Shown here: one piece after another, positions 34,719-44,360 of the stretch | Layout of the letters: the number at the start of each line of letters is the position of its first letter | Numbering within the stretch: position 1 is the stretch's first letter | Source: Gallibacterium trehalosifermentans | GTDB lineage: Bacteria; Pseudomonadota; Gammaproteobacteria; Enterobacterales; Pasteurellaceae | DNA length: 64,000 bases | Direction of reading: 5' to 3' | Assembly: GCF_042433055.1 (NCBI RefSeq) | Contig: NZ_JBHLWB010000002.1 | Span: 1 to 64,000, forward strand | Notes under the pieces: generated by a model | What the model was told of the DNA's origin: nothing | Database searches by the model: none | What the model saw: only the letters and a program-made list of their open reading frames with translations | Made by a program: the position numbers and the translations under genes

Positions 34719-35240
34719 TTAATTATTTTTATTCGCACGCTCTACTTGTTTCTTATATTTTTCGAGTTTTTCTTTTATTCGGTTACGTTTTAAAGGTGAT
34801 AAATAGTCCACAAACATTTTACCATTAAGATGATCAATTTCATGTTGAATACAAATTGCTAATAAACCATCAGCTTCTAAGGTAAAACTTTCTCCTTGAC
34901 GATTTAATGCTGTAACCGTTACTTTTTCTTTTCTTGGTACTAAACCACGAAAGCCAGGCACAGATAAACAACCTTCTTCAATACCTGTTTCACCGCAACT
35001 TTCAATAATTTCTGGATTAATTAATACTAACTGATTAGTTTTATCACCTTCAACATCAATCGTAATAATACGTTGATGTCGATTAACTTGTGTTGCTGCT
35101 AAACCAATACCTTCTTGTTGATACATAGTTTCAAACATATTATCAATAAACTCTCGGATTTCATCATCAACAACGTCCACAGGTTTAGCTATAGTTCTTA
35201 AACGTTCATCAGGAAAACATAATACATCTAAAATAGCCAT
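34719..35240 (-). CDS. def: Peptide deformylase
   Basis: This metalloenzyme removes the formyl group from nascent proteins. The 173-residue product has all three family motifs: GIGLAATQV, EEGCLSVPG with the metal-binding cysteine, and QHEIDHLNG with two histidines and the catalytic glutamate. It is divergent from dprA. In E. coli def is followed by fmt; here fmt lies with rsmB and trkA about 24 kb away, so the ancestral cluster has been split. Confidence 0.96.
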   Translation of the reverse strand: MAILDVLCFPDERLRTIAKPVDVVDDEIREFIDNMFETMYQQEGIGLAATQVNRHQRIITIDVEGDKTNQLVLINPEIIESCGETGIEEGCLSVPGFRGLVPRKEKVTVTALNRQGESFTLEADGLLAICIQHEIDHLNGKMFVDYLSPLKRNRIKEKLEKYKKQVERANKNN

Positions 35241-35322
35241 TTTTTCTCCTCTTTTACAAAAGCACGCATTTTACCGATTTTTTACTGAATTAATAGCGCA
35301 ATTTTTTACCATTTATTGTAAT

Positions 35323-35368
35323 TTTTCGATCTTATTCACATTCTCTAATAAAACAGAAAAAATATATC
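35323..35368 (+). promoter_or_regulatory. Putative CRP-S competence promoter of dprA
   Basis: TTCGA-TCTTAT-TCACA (35325-35340) has CRP spacing and the C at the sixth position that marks CRP-S sites, sharing the TCGA-N6-TCACA core of the comF site. An AT-rich -10-like ATATAT lies about 30 bases downstream, the spacing of a class II CRP promoter. Confidence 0.5.
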
Positions 35369-35418
35369 TTAAGTAACAATAAACTAACTTCATTTTATTT
35401 TTCACTTTACTTTCCGTT

Positions 35419-36549
35419 ATGCAAACACTACCTACTTTGTTACGTTTACTTTTACTGCCTCAATTTGGTATTAAAAAAATTCACCAACTGTTAGAACAAA
35501 TTTCTCTTGAACATCTATTACAGTATGATACTGAGCAATTACAACATATTGGTTGGAATGCAGCACAAATTAAGGACTGGTTTAAGCCTAATACAGAAAG
35601 AATAGAAAAATTACTCACATGGCATCAAACCGAAAATCAACAGATTATCACTTTCTTTGATCCTGAATATCCATTCTTGTTAAAACAAATTCATACTGCA
35701 CCGCCCTTACTGTTCGTTAAAGGTAACATCAATTCTCTTTCAACTCCACAAATTGCTATCGTAGGTAGTCGCTATTGTTCTTCATATGGTGAATATTGCG
35801 CAGAAACAATTAGTAGTGGGCTATCACAAGCCGGTATCACAATTACCAGTGGATTAGCATTAGGTATTGACGGTTTTTGTCATCAAGCTGCTGTAAATCA
35901 ACAAGGGCAGACTATTGCTGTATTAGGCTGCGGATTAAATACTATTTATCCATCTCGACATAAAAAATTAGCCCAACAAATTATAGCACAAGGTGGCGCG
36001 CTAATTTCTGAACATATGCCAGAAATTCCTCCCATTGCAGGTAATTTTCCTCGACGAAATAGAATTATTAGTGGATTATCTTTCGGGACAGTTGTAATTG
36101 AAGCTTCCATAAAAAGTGGTTCATTGATTACCGCTCGTTATGCCTTAGAACAAAATCGAGAAGTTTTTGCTGTACCAGGTGCATTAACAAACCCACTAAC
36201 AGAAGGTTGTCATCAATTAATCAAGCAGGGTGCTTGGTTAGTCGAACACGCAAAAGATATTTTAGACATAATTTCACCACAAATTAATGCTATACAACCA
36301 TTTAATCATACTGATCCTTTATCTTCCTTACCTCAATACTCTTTTCAGCAAAAAACAACAATAAAACCCGATATTCCGCCACAGTACCAAACTCTATATC
36401 AGCAATTAGATCATTCACTTGTCAAATCAGTTGATGAATTAGCCACAACATTGCAACTCTCCGTAGAACAATTACTAATGGATATTTTAGAACTAGAAAT
36501 GTTAGGTGTGATTCAATCAACACAGGGAGGATATATAAAATCTATATAA
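35419..36549 (+). CDS. dprA: DNA processing protein DprA
   Basis: DprA loads RecA on incoming single-stranded DNA during natural transformation. The 376-residue protein has an N-terminal helical region, the extended Rossmann fold (about 70-290) with GSRYCSSYGEYCAETIS, TSGLALGIDG, GCGLNTIYPSRHKKLA and FPRRNRIISGLSFGTVVIEA, and a C-terminal winged helix. A CRP-S-like site upstream suggests control by CRP with Sxy/TfoX. It ends at a terminator shared with the converging atp operon. Confidence 0.95.
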   Translation: MQTLPTLLRLLLLPQFGIKKIHQLLEQISLEHLLQYDTEQLQHIGWNAAQIKDWFKPNTERIEKLLTWHQTENQQIITFFDPEYPFLLKQIHTAPPLLFVKGNINSLSTPQIAIVGSRYCSSYGEYCAETISSGLSQAGITITSGLALGIDGFCHQAAVNQQGQTIAVLGCGLNTIYPSRHKKLAQQIIAQGGALISEHMPEIPPIAGNFPRRNRIISGLSFGTVVIEASIKSGSLITARYALEQNREVFAVPGALTNPLTEGCHQLIKQGAWLVEHAKDILDIISPQINAIQPFNHTDPLSSLPQYSFQQKTTIKPDIPPQYQTLYQQLDHSLVKSVDELATTLQLSVEQLLMDILELEMLGVIQSTQGGYIKSI

Positions 36550-36585
36550 ATAAAAATATTGTATAAAAGTTAATAATTCATCAAT

Positions 36586-36624
36586 AAAAAACCAGTTATA
36601 TAAATATATAACTGGTTTATTTCT
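36586..36624. terminator. Bidirectional terminator of dprA and the atp operon
   Basis: AAACCAGTTATAT (36589-36601) pairs perfectly with ATATAACTGGTTT (36606-36618) around four bases, with A and T runs on both sides. Confidence 0.88.
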
Positions 36625-36644
36625 TTAAATTTAAAACTTAAAAA

Positions 36645-37070
36645 TTAGCGTTTATTTTTCACTGCTTTTTCAGTGAGTTCATAAGCTCGTAATTTTGCCA
36701 GCTCTCTCGATAATTTTGATGCCATAAGCTCATAATTACCGTCTTTATGTGCGCTACGAATATTTTCTTCTGCACGGCGTTTCGCTGCAAGGATACGTTC
36801 TTTATCAAGATCTTCTCCTCGAATTGCTGTATCCGCCAATACAATTACATTTTCTGGCTGTACTTCAAGAAATCCACCTGATACATAGATAACTTCTTCT
36901 TTACCATTTTGCATAATTTTAACAATGCCAGGCTTAATAGAAGTTAACAATGGCGTATGTCCTGCGAGAATACCTAATTCCCCTTCACACCCTGTAACTT
37001 GAATACTTTCAACAACACCTGAAAATATTTTTTGTTCCGCACTTACAACAGTTAAATTAAAAGTTGCCAT
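36645..37070 (-). CDS. atpC: ATP synthase epsilon subunit
   Basis: Epsilon couples the rotor to F1 and inhibits ATP hydrolysis. The 141-residue protein has the beta-sandwich domain (FNLTVVSAEQKIFSG, GCEGELGILAGHTPLLT) and a C-terminal helical hairpin (about 90-141). It is the last of the nine atp genes, which run atpI-B-E-F-H-A-G-D-C, the usual gammaproteobacterial order, and lies next to a terminator. Confidence 0.96.
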   Translation of the reverse strand: MATFNLTVVSAEQKIFSGVVESIQVTGCEGELGILAGHTPLLTSIKPGIVKIMQNGKEEVIYVSGGFLEVQPENVIVLADTAIRGEDLDKERILAAKRRAEENIRSAHKDGNYELMASKLSRELAKLRAYELTEKAVKNKR

Positions 37071-37108
37071 TATCTATCTCCTTAGCGAGTGATTTGCCTT
37101 AGGAGCAA

Positions 37109-38482
37109 TTACATTTTCTTCGCTTTTTCTAATACTTCATCGATTGAACCTACCATATAGAACGCTTGTTCTGGAATATGGTCATATTCACCGCTTAAAA
37201 TACCTTTAAAGCCACGAATTGTTTCTTTTAATGGCACATATTTACCTGGCGATCCAGTAAAGACTTCAGCAACGAAGAATGGTTGTGATAAGAAACGTTC
37301 GATCTTACGAGCACGTGCTACCACTAATTTATCTTCTTCTGAAAGCTCGTCCATACCAAGAATTGCGATAATATCTTTCAATTCTTTATAGCGTTGTAAA
37401 ATTGATTGCACACCACGAGCAACTTCATAGTGTTCTTGCCCAACAACTTGTGGATCTAACTGACGAGAAGTTGAATCTAATGGGTCAACCGCAGGATAAA
37501 TCCCTAATGATGCAATTTGACGGCTTAATACCACTGTTGCATCTAAGTGAGCAAAGGTTGTTGCTGGTGATGGGTCAGTTAAGTCATCTGCAGGTACATA
37601 CACCGCTTGAATAGAAGTGATAGAACCAGTCTTAGTTGAGGTAATACGTTCTTGAAGTACCCCCATTTCTTCTGCTAAGGTTGGTTGATAACCTACCGCA
37701 GATGGCATACGACCAAGTAGCGCAGATACTTCGGTACCCGCAAGGGTATAACGATAAATATTATCAACGAAGAAAAGGACATCACGACCTTCATCACGGA
37801 ATTTTTCCGCCATAGTCAAACCAGTCAACGCAACACGTAAACGGTTACCTGGTGGCTCATTCATTTGACCATAAACTAATGATACTTTATCTAATACGTT
37901 AGATTCTTGCATTTCATGGTAGAAATCGTTCCCTTCACGAGTACGTTCACCTACCCCTGCAAATACAGAATAACCAGAGTGCTCAATAGCGATATTACGG
38001 ATAAGCTCCATCATATTAACGGTTTTACCTACACCCGCACCACCGAACAGACCAACTTTCCCCCCTTTTGCAAAAGGACAAACTAGGTCAATAACTTTGA
38101 TACCTGTTTCTAATAATTCTGTACTATTTGATTGTTCTTCATAACTTGGTGCTGCACGGTGAATAGACCAGCGCTCTTTTTCACCGATTGGACCTCTTTC
38201 ATCAATAGGCTCACCAAGTACATTCATAATACGTCCCAATGTTTCTGTTCCAACTGGTACAGAAATTGGATTACCTGTTGTAGTTACAGTTAATCCACGT
38301 TTTAATCCGTCTGAAGATCCCATTGCAATACAACGTACAACACCACCACCTAATTGTTGTTGTACTTCAAGTACAAGCCCAGTTTCAACGTTTAAGGCTT
38401 CATATACTTTTGGCACTGCATCTTGTGGAAACTCAACGTCAATGACGGCACCGATGATTTGTACAATTTTTCCAGTTGCCAT
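37109..38482 (-). CDS. atpD: ATP synthase beta subunit
   Basis: The catalytic F1 subunit, 457 residues. It has Walker A GGAGVGKT in KVGLFGGAGVGKTVNM, the catalytic glutamate in GVGERTREGND, Walker B VLFFVDNIYRY, and the ALLGRMPSAVGYQPTL adenine-site segment. The ATG at 38482 is preferred, since GAGG lies seven bases upstream and MATGKIVQIIGAV matches the family; an ATG two codons earlier is too close to that site. Confidence 0.97.
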   Translation of the reverse strand: MATGKIVQIIGAVIDVEFPQDAVPKVYEALNVETGLVLEVQQQLGGGVVRCIAMGSSDGLKRGLTVTTTGNPISVPVGTETLGRIMNVLGEPIDERGPIGEKERWSIHRAAPSYEEQSNSTELLETGIKVIDLVCPFAKGGKVGLFGGAGVGKTVNMMELIRNIAIEHSGYSVFAGVGERTREGNDFYHEMQESNVLDKVSLVYGQMNEPPGNRLRVALTGLTMAEKFRDEGRDVLFFVDNIYRYTLAGTEVSALLGRMPSAVGYQPTLAEEMGVLQERITSTKTGSITSIQAVYVPADDLTDPSPATTFAHLDATVVLSRQIASLGIYPAVDPLDSTSRQLDPQVVGQEHYEVARGVQSILQRYKELKDIIAILGMDELSEEDKLVVARARKIERFLSQPFFVAEVFTGSPGKYVPLKETIRGFKGILSGEYDHIPEQAFYMVGSIDEVLEKAKKM

Positions 38483-38502
38483 TACCATTCCTCTAATCTA
38501 CT

Positions 38503-39369
38503 TTAAATTGCAGCCGCACCAGCGACAATTTCATTTAATTCATTTGTGATGCTTGCTTGACGAGCTTTGTTATAGATAAGTTGTAACTCTTTAATTAAGT
38601 TACCAGCATTATCTGTAGCAGCTTTCATTGCTACCATTCTCGCCGCTTGCTCAGATGCTAAGTTTTCTACTGCTGCTTGATAAACTTGAGATTCAATATA
38701 ACGAATCAATAAACTATCAAGTAATACTTTTGGTTCAGGCTCGTAGATATAATCCCAAATACCACCTTGTAAACGATCATTTTCCAATGATGGTAATGGA
38801 AGTAACCTTTCTAAGGTTGGTTTTTGCGACATCGTATTAATAAATTTATTAAACACGAGATAAACTTCATCAACCTCACCATTTCGATAAGCTTCTACCA
38901 TAGTATTTACAGTACCGATAATTTCTTCTACTGATGGAGTATCACCAATTCCCGACATCTGGGAAATAACTTTTGCAACCCCCATTGATTGGAAGAAATT
39001 AACCCCTTTAGCACCGATCAAACTTAGCTGAACACCGACACCCTTATCACTAAACGATTTCATGTCATTCATAACGCGTTTAAACAAGTTGATATTTAAA
39101 CCGCCACATAATCCACGATCTGTTGAAACGATAATGTAACCAACATTTTTTACTTCTCTTTCAACTAAGAAAGGGTGTTTATATCCAATGCTACCTTTTG
39201 ATACATGGCTAATTACGTAACGTATTGTGTCAGAATACGGACGTGAAGAAGACATGCGTTCTTGCGTTTTACGCATTTTGGAGGCAGCAACCATTTCCAT
39301 CGCCTTAGTGATTTTTTGTGTACTTTGTACACTGGCGATTTTGGTTCTTATCTCTTTCGCACCTGCCAT
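38503..39369 (-). CDS. atpG: ATP synthase gamma subunit
   Basis: Gamma is the central rotor shaft of F1. The 288-residue product starts with the coiled-coil helix AGAKEIRTKIASVQSTQKITKAM, has the Rossmann-like middle domain (STDRGLCGGLN), and ends with the second coil-forming helix ARMVAMKAATDNAGNLIKEL. Both helices that pair inside the alpha-beta hexamer are intact. Confidence 0.97.
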   Translation of the reverse strand: MAGAKEIRTKIASVQSTQKITKAMEMVAASKMRKTQERMSSSRPYSDTIRYVISHVSKGSIGYKHPFLVEREVKNVGYIIVSTDRGLCGGLNINLFKRVMNDMKSFSDKGVGVQLSLIGAKGVNFFQSMGVAKVISQMSGIGDTPSVEEIIGTVNTMVEAYRNGEVDEVYLVFNKFINTMSQKPTLERLLPLPSLENDRLQGGIWDYIYEPEPKVLLDSLLIRYIESQVYQAAVENLASEQAARMVAMKAATDNAGNLIKELQLIYNKARQASITNELNEIVAGAAAI

Positions 39370-39396
39370 TTCATCTCTCCGTTACGTCTTTGGTAA

Positions 39397-40938
39397 TTAC
39401 CATGCACCGTTTTGTTTAAATGAGTCTAAAATTGCCTTTAAGGTATCTTTTACAGCATCATCATAGTTACCTGTTTTTGTTAATTCTTGCATAAATTCAC
39501 TGTAATTATTTTCTGCATATTCTAATAATGCCGCTTCAAATGAACCGATACGGTTTAGTTCTACATCATCTAAATAGCCAAATTCAACAGCAAATAGCAC
39601 TAAAGACTGTTGGGCAACGCTCATTGGTGAATATTGTTTTTGTTTCAATAATTCAGTTACTTTTTGACCATGAGAAAGCTGTTTACGAGTTGCATCATCT
39701 AAATCAGAGGCAAATTGAGCAAACGCTGCTAATTCACGATATTGAGCAAGGGCAGTACGAATACCACCTGACAATTTTTTCATTGCTTTGGTTTGAGCTG
39801 CACCACCTACCCGTGAAACAGAAATACCTGGGTTAACTGCAGGGCGGATACCTGAATTAAAGAGGTTTGTTTCGAGGAAGATCTGACCATCAGTAATCGA
39901 AATTACGTTAGTTGGTACGAATGCTGAAACGTCCCCTGCTTGGGTTTCAATAATTGGTAATGCCGTTAATGAACCAGTTTTACCTTTTACTTCACCATTG
40001 GTGAAACGTTCAACAAAATCCGCATTTACCCGTGCAGCACGTTCTAGTAAACGAGAGTGTAAATAGAATACATCTCCTGGGAATGCTTCACGTCCAGGTG
40101 GACGACGTAATAATAATGAAATTTGACGATATGCTACTGCTTGTTTTGATAAATCATCATAAACAATCAATGCGTCTTCACCACGGTTACGGAAATATTC
40201 CCCCATAGCACAACCAGCATATGGCGCAAGATATTGTAATGCAGCTGATTCTGCAGCTGATGCTACTACAACGATAGTATTTTCTAATGCACCATGATCT
40301 TCTAATTTACGCACTACGTTAGCAATGGTTGAAGCTTTTTGTCCAATCGCTACATAGACACATTTAATACCAGAATCACGTTGATTAATAATCGCATCAA
40401 TAGCAAGAGCTGTTTTCCCTGTTTGACGGTCGCCGATAATTAATTCACGTTGACCACGACCAATTGGAATCATAGAGTCAACCGCTTTATATCCTGTTTG
40501 TACAGGCTGATCAACTGATTGACGATCAATTACACCAGGCGCAATCACTTCTACAGGTGAAAAACCATCGTGTTCAATTTCACCTTTACCATCTATTGGT
40601 TGACCTAAGGTATTTACCACACGACCTAATAAACCACGACCAACTGGAACTTCTAAAATACGCCCTGTACATTGAACTTCCATTCCTTCTGCTAGGTCTG
40701 CATAAGGTCCCATTACTACCGCACCAACAGAATCTCTTTCTAAGTTTAATGCGATTGCATAACGATTATCTGGTAATGCAATCATTTCCCCTTGCATTAC
40801 GTCAGTTAAACCATGAATACGGATAATTCCATCATTCACGGAAACGATTGTACCAGTATTGTGTGCTTCGCTAACGACTTCAAACTGGGCAATACGTTTT
40901 TTAATCAGTTCACTAATTTCTGTAGAATTTAGTTGCAT
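39397..40938 (-). CDS. atpA: ATP synthase alpha subunit
   Basis: The non-catalytic nucleotide-binding F1 subunit, 513 residues. It has Walker A GDRQTGKTALAID, Walker B ALIVYDDLSKQAVAYRQ, and the signature PAVNPGISVSRVGGAAQ. The N-terminal MQLNSTEISELIKKRIAQFE contacts the delta subunit. It lies between atpH and atpG with short gaps. Confidence 0.97.
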   Translation of the reverse strand: MQLNSTEISELIKKRIAQFEVVSEAHNTGTIVSVNDGIIRIHGLTDVMQGEMIALPDNRYAIALNLERDSVGAVVMGPYADLAEGMEVQCTGRILEVPVGRGLLGRVVNTLGQPIDGKGEIEHDGFSPVEVIAPGVIDRQSVDQPVQTGYKAVDSMIPIGRGQRELIIGDRQTGKTALAIDAIINQRDSGIKCVYVAIGQKASTIANVVRKLEDHGALENTIVVVASAAESAALQYLAPYAGCAMGEYFRNRGEDALIVYDDLSKQAVAYRQISLLLRRPPGREAFPGDVFYLHSRLLERAARVNADFVERFTNGEVKGKTGSLTALPIIETQAGDVSAFVPTNVISITDGQIFLETNLFNSGIRPAVNPGISVSRVGGAAQTKAMKKLSGGIRTALAQYRELAAFAQFASDLDDATRKQLSHGQKVTELLKQKQYSPMSVAQQSLVLFAVEFGYLDDVELNRIGSFEAALLEYAENNYSEFMQELTKTGNYDDAVKDTLKAILDSFKQNGAW

Positions 40939-40950
40939 CTTTTTTTCCTC

Positions 40951-41484
40951 TTACAATTGCAACTCATTAGCTAAACGAGCAATTTGACCACGACTACTTC
41001 CATCAATGACAAACTCATCGGTACGAATAATTGCACCAGCAATTAAAGTACTGTCCACATTGCAATTTAATTTAACTTTACGAGCAAGCCTTTTTTCCAT
41101 TGCTGCAATAATGTCTTGTTGTTGCTTATCGCTTAATGGAAAAGCGGAGGTAACATTCACTTCTGTAGTAGATTGATAATCATCTACATACTCTTTAAAT
41201 TGTGTTAAAACGGCTGGTAATACATTTAAACGCTTATTTTCAGCCATAATACGGATAAAGTTTTCACCATATTGATCTAACTGATCACCACAAATTTTAA
41301 TAATCACATTAGCAATTTTGGTAGCAGATAAATCGCTGACTAATAAATTTTGCATTTTGTCATCAGTTACTACAGCTGCAGCAAAATCTATCATAGTTTG
41401 CCACTGTGCTAATTGATTGTGTTCTATTGCAAAATCAAAAGCCGCTTTTGCATAAGGACGAGCTATTGTAGTAAATTCTGACAT
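40951..41484 (-). CDS. atpH: ATP synthase delta subunit
   Basis: Delta is the peripheral-stalk cap that links F1 to the b subunits. The 177-residue protein has the N-terminal helical bundle (TIARPYAKAAFDFAIEH) and the conserved C-terminal TSAFPLSDKQQQDIIAAMEK and GAIIRTDEFVIDGSSRGQI. The length is normal. Confidence 0.96.
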   Translation of the reverse strand: MSEFTTIARPYAKAAFDFAIEHNQLAQWQTMIDFAAAVVTDDKMQNLLVSDLSATKIANVIIKICGDQLDQYGENFIRIMAENKRLNVLPAVLTQFKEYVDDYQSTTEVNVTSAFPLSDKQQQDIIAAMEKRLARKVKLNCNVDSTLIAGAIIRTDEFVIDGSSRGQIARLANELQL

Positions 41485-41496
41485 AGCCTACCTTCC

Positions 41497-41967
41497 TTAT
41501 AAATCAGCCACTAATTTATCAATGATGTCATTATTCGCAGCCTCATCAATATTGCGTGCAACGATTTTTTCTGCACCAGCAACCGCAAGTGAAGCGACTT
41601 TCACACGTAATTCTTCTTGAACACGTTTACGTTCTGCTTCAATTTGAGCATAACCTTGTTCAACAATTTTTGCTTTTAATGCTTCAGCTTCTGCTTGCAC
41701 TTCAGCTAAGATTTCATTACGGCGACGATTTGCTGCATCAATAATAGTTTGCGCTTGCGTTTTTGCTGCATTAACTTCTTTTTCAAGCAATGCTTTTGTA
41801 TCTGCTTGCTCTTTTTTCGCTACTTCAGCAGCCGCTAATGCGTTAGCAATTTGTGTTTGGCGTTCTTCGATAGCTTTAATAATTGGTGGCCAAACATATT
41901 TGACACAAAACCATACAAAGATGATAAATGCGATTGTTTGCCCAATTAATGTTGCGTTGATATTCAC
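41497..41967 (-). CDS. atpF: ATP synthase b subunit
   Basis: The membrane-anchored peripheral stalk, 156 residues. A single N-terminal membrane helix (about 5-26, TLIGQTIAFIIFVWFCVKYV) is followed by a long charged coiled coil rich in alanine and glutamate. It acts as a dimer. The length is the same as that of the E. coli subunit. Confidence 0.96.
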   Translation of the reverse strand: MNINATLIGQTIAFIIFVWFCVKYVWPPIIKAIEERQTQIANALAAAEVAKKEQADTKALLEKEVNAAKTQAQTIIDAANRRRNEILAEVQAEAEALKAKIVEQGYAQIEAERKRVQEELRVKVASLAVAGAEKIVARNIDEAANNDIIDKLVADL

Positions 41968-42023
41968 AACGGACCTCCTATTGAGTTGGTTAATTTACCC
42001 TAAATAGAGCAACCCGTTATGTA

Positions 42024-42278
42024 CTAACCTAACAATGAAACGAATGGATTTGTGAAAATAAAATATAATCCCATACCAACAGCAATCATTGCGATAGCAT
42101 CAAGTAAACCTGCAATAATGAACATTTTTGTTAATAATGAATTCGCTAATTCTGGTTGGCGTGCTGCTGATTCTAGGTATTTTCCACCTAAAATAGCAAA
42201 GCCGATCGCTGTACCAAAAGCAGCTAGCGATAACATAATAGCAGCAGAAATGATTGTTGCAGTAATTACAGTTTCCAT
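42024..42278 (-). CDS. atpE: ATP synthase c subunit
   Basis: The rotor-ring proteolipid. The ATG at 42278 (METVITATIISAA) has GGAG upstream and gives 84 residues; a TTG four codons earlier is less likely. It forms two membrane helices joined by a polar loop with RQPELAN. The ion-binding carboxylate is the aspartate in GLLDAIAMIAVG. The residues around it are those of a proton ring rather than the Q/E-S/T pattern of sodium rings. Confidence 0.96.
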   Translation of the reverse strand: METVITATIISAAIMLSLAAFGTAIGFAILGGKYLESAARQPELANSLLTKMFIIAGLLDAIAMIAVGMGLYFIFTNPFVSLLG

Positions 42279-42332
42279 ATTTTTCTCCAATTTGAGTTAA
42301 AAATAACAGCAAAATGCTGAGGTTAAAAATAA

Positions 42333-43142
42333 TTAATGTTCTGCCTTATTATAGGCAAGACTTAAATAAACAACGGTTAACATCATAAAGATAAATGCTT
42401 GTAATGTAACCACTAAAATGTGAAAAATCGCCCAAATAAGTTGTAGGAATACTCCCATTGTTGCAATACTCACACTAGCTGAATACATCACAGCAATCAA
42501 AATAAAGATCAATTCACCAGCATACATATTGCCGAACAGACGTAATGCTAATGATACAGGCTTAGAAAGCAATGTTACTGATTCCAAAATGAAGTTTACA
42601 GGAATTAAAGCCCAATGATTAAATGGGTGTAGTGTATATTCTTTAACAAAACCACTTACCCCTTTGGATTTAATGGTATAAAAAACAATAAGAACAAATA
42701 CACCTAACGCCATAGAAAAGGTCATATTCATATCTGTTGTTGGTACAGCTCTTAAATAGATATGATCATCGCCAGATAAGATAGCTGCTAATTTAGGTAA
42801 ATAATCAACAGGAATCAAATCGATTGTATTCATCAACAAGACCCAAACAAAAATACTCAGTGCTAATGGCGCAACTACATTACGGCTACCATGGAAGTTT
42901 TCCGTTACAATACCATTAACCCATTCAACAAGAATCTCAACAGCAGCTTGTAATTTAGTTGGTTTTCCTGTGGTTACTTTTTGTGCTACACGGTAAAACA
43001 CATATAAAAAAGCAACACCACAAATAACAGAAAATAAAAGAGTATCAAAATGGAATGCCCAAAAACCTTCACCCACTTTTAAATTGCCAAGGTGATGATT
43101 GATATATTCCATAGAAGTAAGAGTTGAACCTTCTGCAGACAT
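42333..43142 (-). CDS. atpB: ATP synthase a subunit
   Basis: The stator channel subunit, 269 residues with five or six membrane helices. The essential arginine lies in SKPVSLALRLFGNMYAGELI, and the downstream helices hold the usual polar residues (LQAFIFMMLTVVYLSLA). It follows atpI and precedes atpE in the operon. Confidence 0.96.
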   Translation of the reverse strand: MSAEGSTLTSMEYINHHLGNLKVGEGFWAFHFDTLLFSVICGVAFLYVFYRVAQKVTTGKPTKLQAAVEILVEWVNGIVTENFHGSRNVVAPLALSIFVWVLLMNTIDLIPVDYLPKLAAILSGDDHIYLRAVPTTDMNMTFSMALGVFVLIVFYTIKSKGVSGFVKEYTLHPFNHWALIPVNFILESVTLLSKPVSLALRLFGNMYAGELIFILIAVMYSASVSIATMGVFLQLIWAIFHILVVTLQAFIFMMLTVVYLSLAYNKAEH

Positions 43143-43186
43143 ATTTATTCCTACTGATTTGATTAAAATGCTAGTTATTTATATTG

Positions 43187-43567
43187 CTACTGTTTTCGCA
43201 AACTAAATAGCAATAGGTTATTCAATATGATTACACTAAAGTAACCACTGAATAACCCTAAAGGTGAAATTGTTTGATCTATCACAAACAACATCACAAA
43301 AAACAAAATTGTTATACAAAGTTTAAAAATTTCGGCTTGATATAACACTTTCAATTTATTTGCTTGGGGAACATTTAAACCTCTAAACAGCAAAAAACCA
43401 ACAAATAGCATTTGTGGAACTAAGCTAATTAATGCACCAATGAGAAAAGCCCAAGCATAAATAGGCTGAAATGGGTGCCACCCAACAAAAATAATGGCAA
43501 TTAATACTGCCATTATCATAAATACTTTTTTATATAGTGTTTTAGTATAACTAAACCATATTGACAT
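43187..43567 (-). CDS. atpI: ATP synthase accessory protein AtpI
   Basis: A 126-residue inner-membrane protein with four hydrophobic segments, the small non-essential first gene of atp operons, proposed to help assemble the c ring or transport magnesium. Position and size identify it rather than a strong motif, since the family diverges fast. Confidence 0.85.
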   Translation of the reverse strand: MSIWFSYTKTLYKKVFMIMAVLIAIIFVGWHPFQPIYAWAFLIGALISLVPQMLFVGFLLFRGLNVPQANKLKVLYQAEIFKLCITILFFVMLFVIDQTISPLGLFSGYFSVIILNNLLLFSLRKQ

Positions 43568-43620
43568 TTTAGGTACTTAACTACTAAAGACAAGGGTTAC
43601 AGCCCTTAAAATACCTCACA

Positions 43621-43648
43621 ATTATACGAGGAGTTCTATTTTATGCAA
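43621..43648 (-). promoter_or_regulatory. Probable promoter of the atp operon
   Basis: On the minus strand TTGCAT (43643-43648) and TATAAT (43621-43626) are 16 bases apart, about 50 bases before the atpI start. It would drive all nine atp genes. Confidence 0.55.
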
Positions 43649-43729
43649 TCAATTTCATTCTATAAAAGTGTTACAAAGTTAACATTTTTGAGAAAAAATT
43701 TAACTTTTTCTCTTTTATCCACTTTTTTG

Positions 43730-44359
43730 TTAAATTTTTGCAACAGATTTAAGGCAAATTAAGTGCCTTTCCCCGATAAGTTCAGGTACAGTTAATTTAA
43801 TAACATCAATAATTTGAAAACGTTCATTTAACATTTTGACTTCATCTTCTTGGTATTGCCCTTTTAAAGCATAAAAAATACCATTTTCTGATGGCAAATG
43901 ATGACACCAATTTGTCATATCTTGTAGAGAAGCAAAAGCACGGCTTAATACACCATCAAAACGCTGTTTTGGTTGGTATTCTTCAACCCGACTTAATATA
44001 GGTTCAACATTAGTTAACCCCAATTCTCGTATCGTATTACGGATAAAACGAATTCTTTTACCTAAACTATCTAATAAATAAAATTTTTTATCTGGATTAA
44101 TGATTGCCAATGGCAAACCAGGTAATCCTGGACCTGTTCCCACATCAATAAAGCGTTCTCCCTTTAAATAAGGGCTAACAACTAAACTATCTAAAATATG
44201 TTTCACCAACATCTCTTGCGGATCACGCACGGAAGTCAGGTTATATGCTTGATTCCATTTGTGCAAAAGCTCAACTAGCTTCACTAGTTGAGCCTTTTGC
44301 TGATCGGACAGAGAAATATTGGCTTGCGCTAATAATTGCGTTAATTTGCCAAGTAACAT
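43730..44359 (-). CDS. rsmG: 16S rRNA (guanine-527-N7) methyltransferase
   Basis: RsmG (GidB) methylates G527 of 16S rRNA. The 209-residue class I methyltransferase has the SAM site FIDVGTGPGLPGLPLAI and the following SLGKRIRFI segment. The ATG at 44359 is chosen over a GTG at 44371 because GGAGAG lies just upstream. It follows mnmG by one base, the classical gidA-gidB pair next to oriC. Confidence 0.96.
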   Translation of the reverse strand: MLLGKLTQLLAQANISLSDQQKAQLVKLVELLHKWNQAYNLTSVRDPQEMLVKHILDSLVVSPYLKGERFIDVGTGPGLPGLPLAIINPDKKFYLLDSLGKRIRFIRNTIRELGLTNVEPILSRVEEYQPKQRFDGVLSRAFASLQDMTNWCHHLPSENGIFYALKGQYQEDEVKMLNERFQIIDVIKLTVPELIGERHLICLKSVAKI

Positions 44360-44360
44360 T

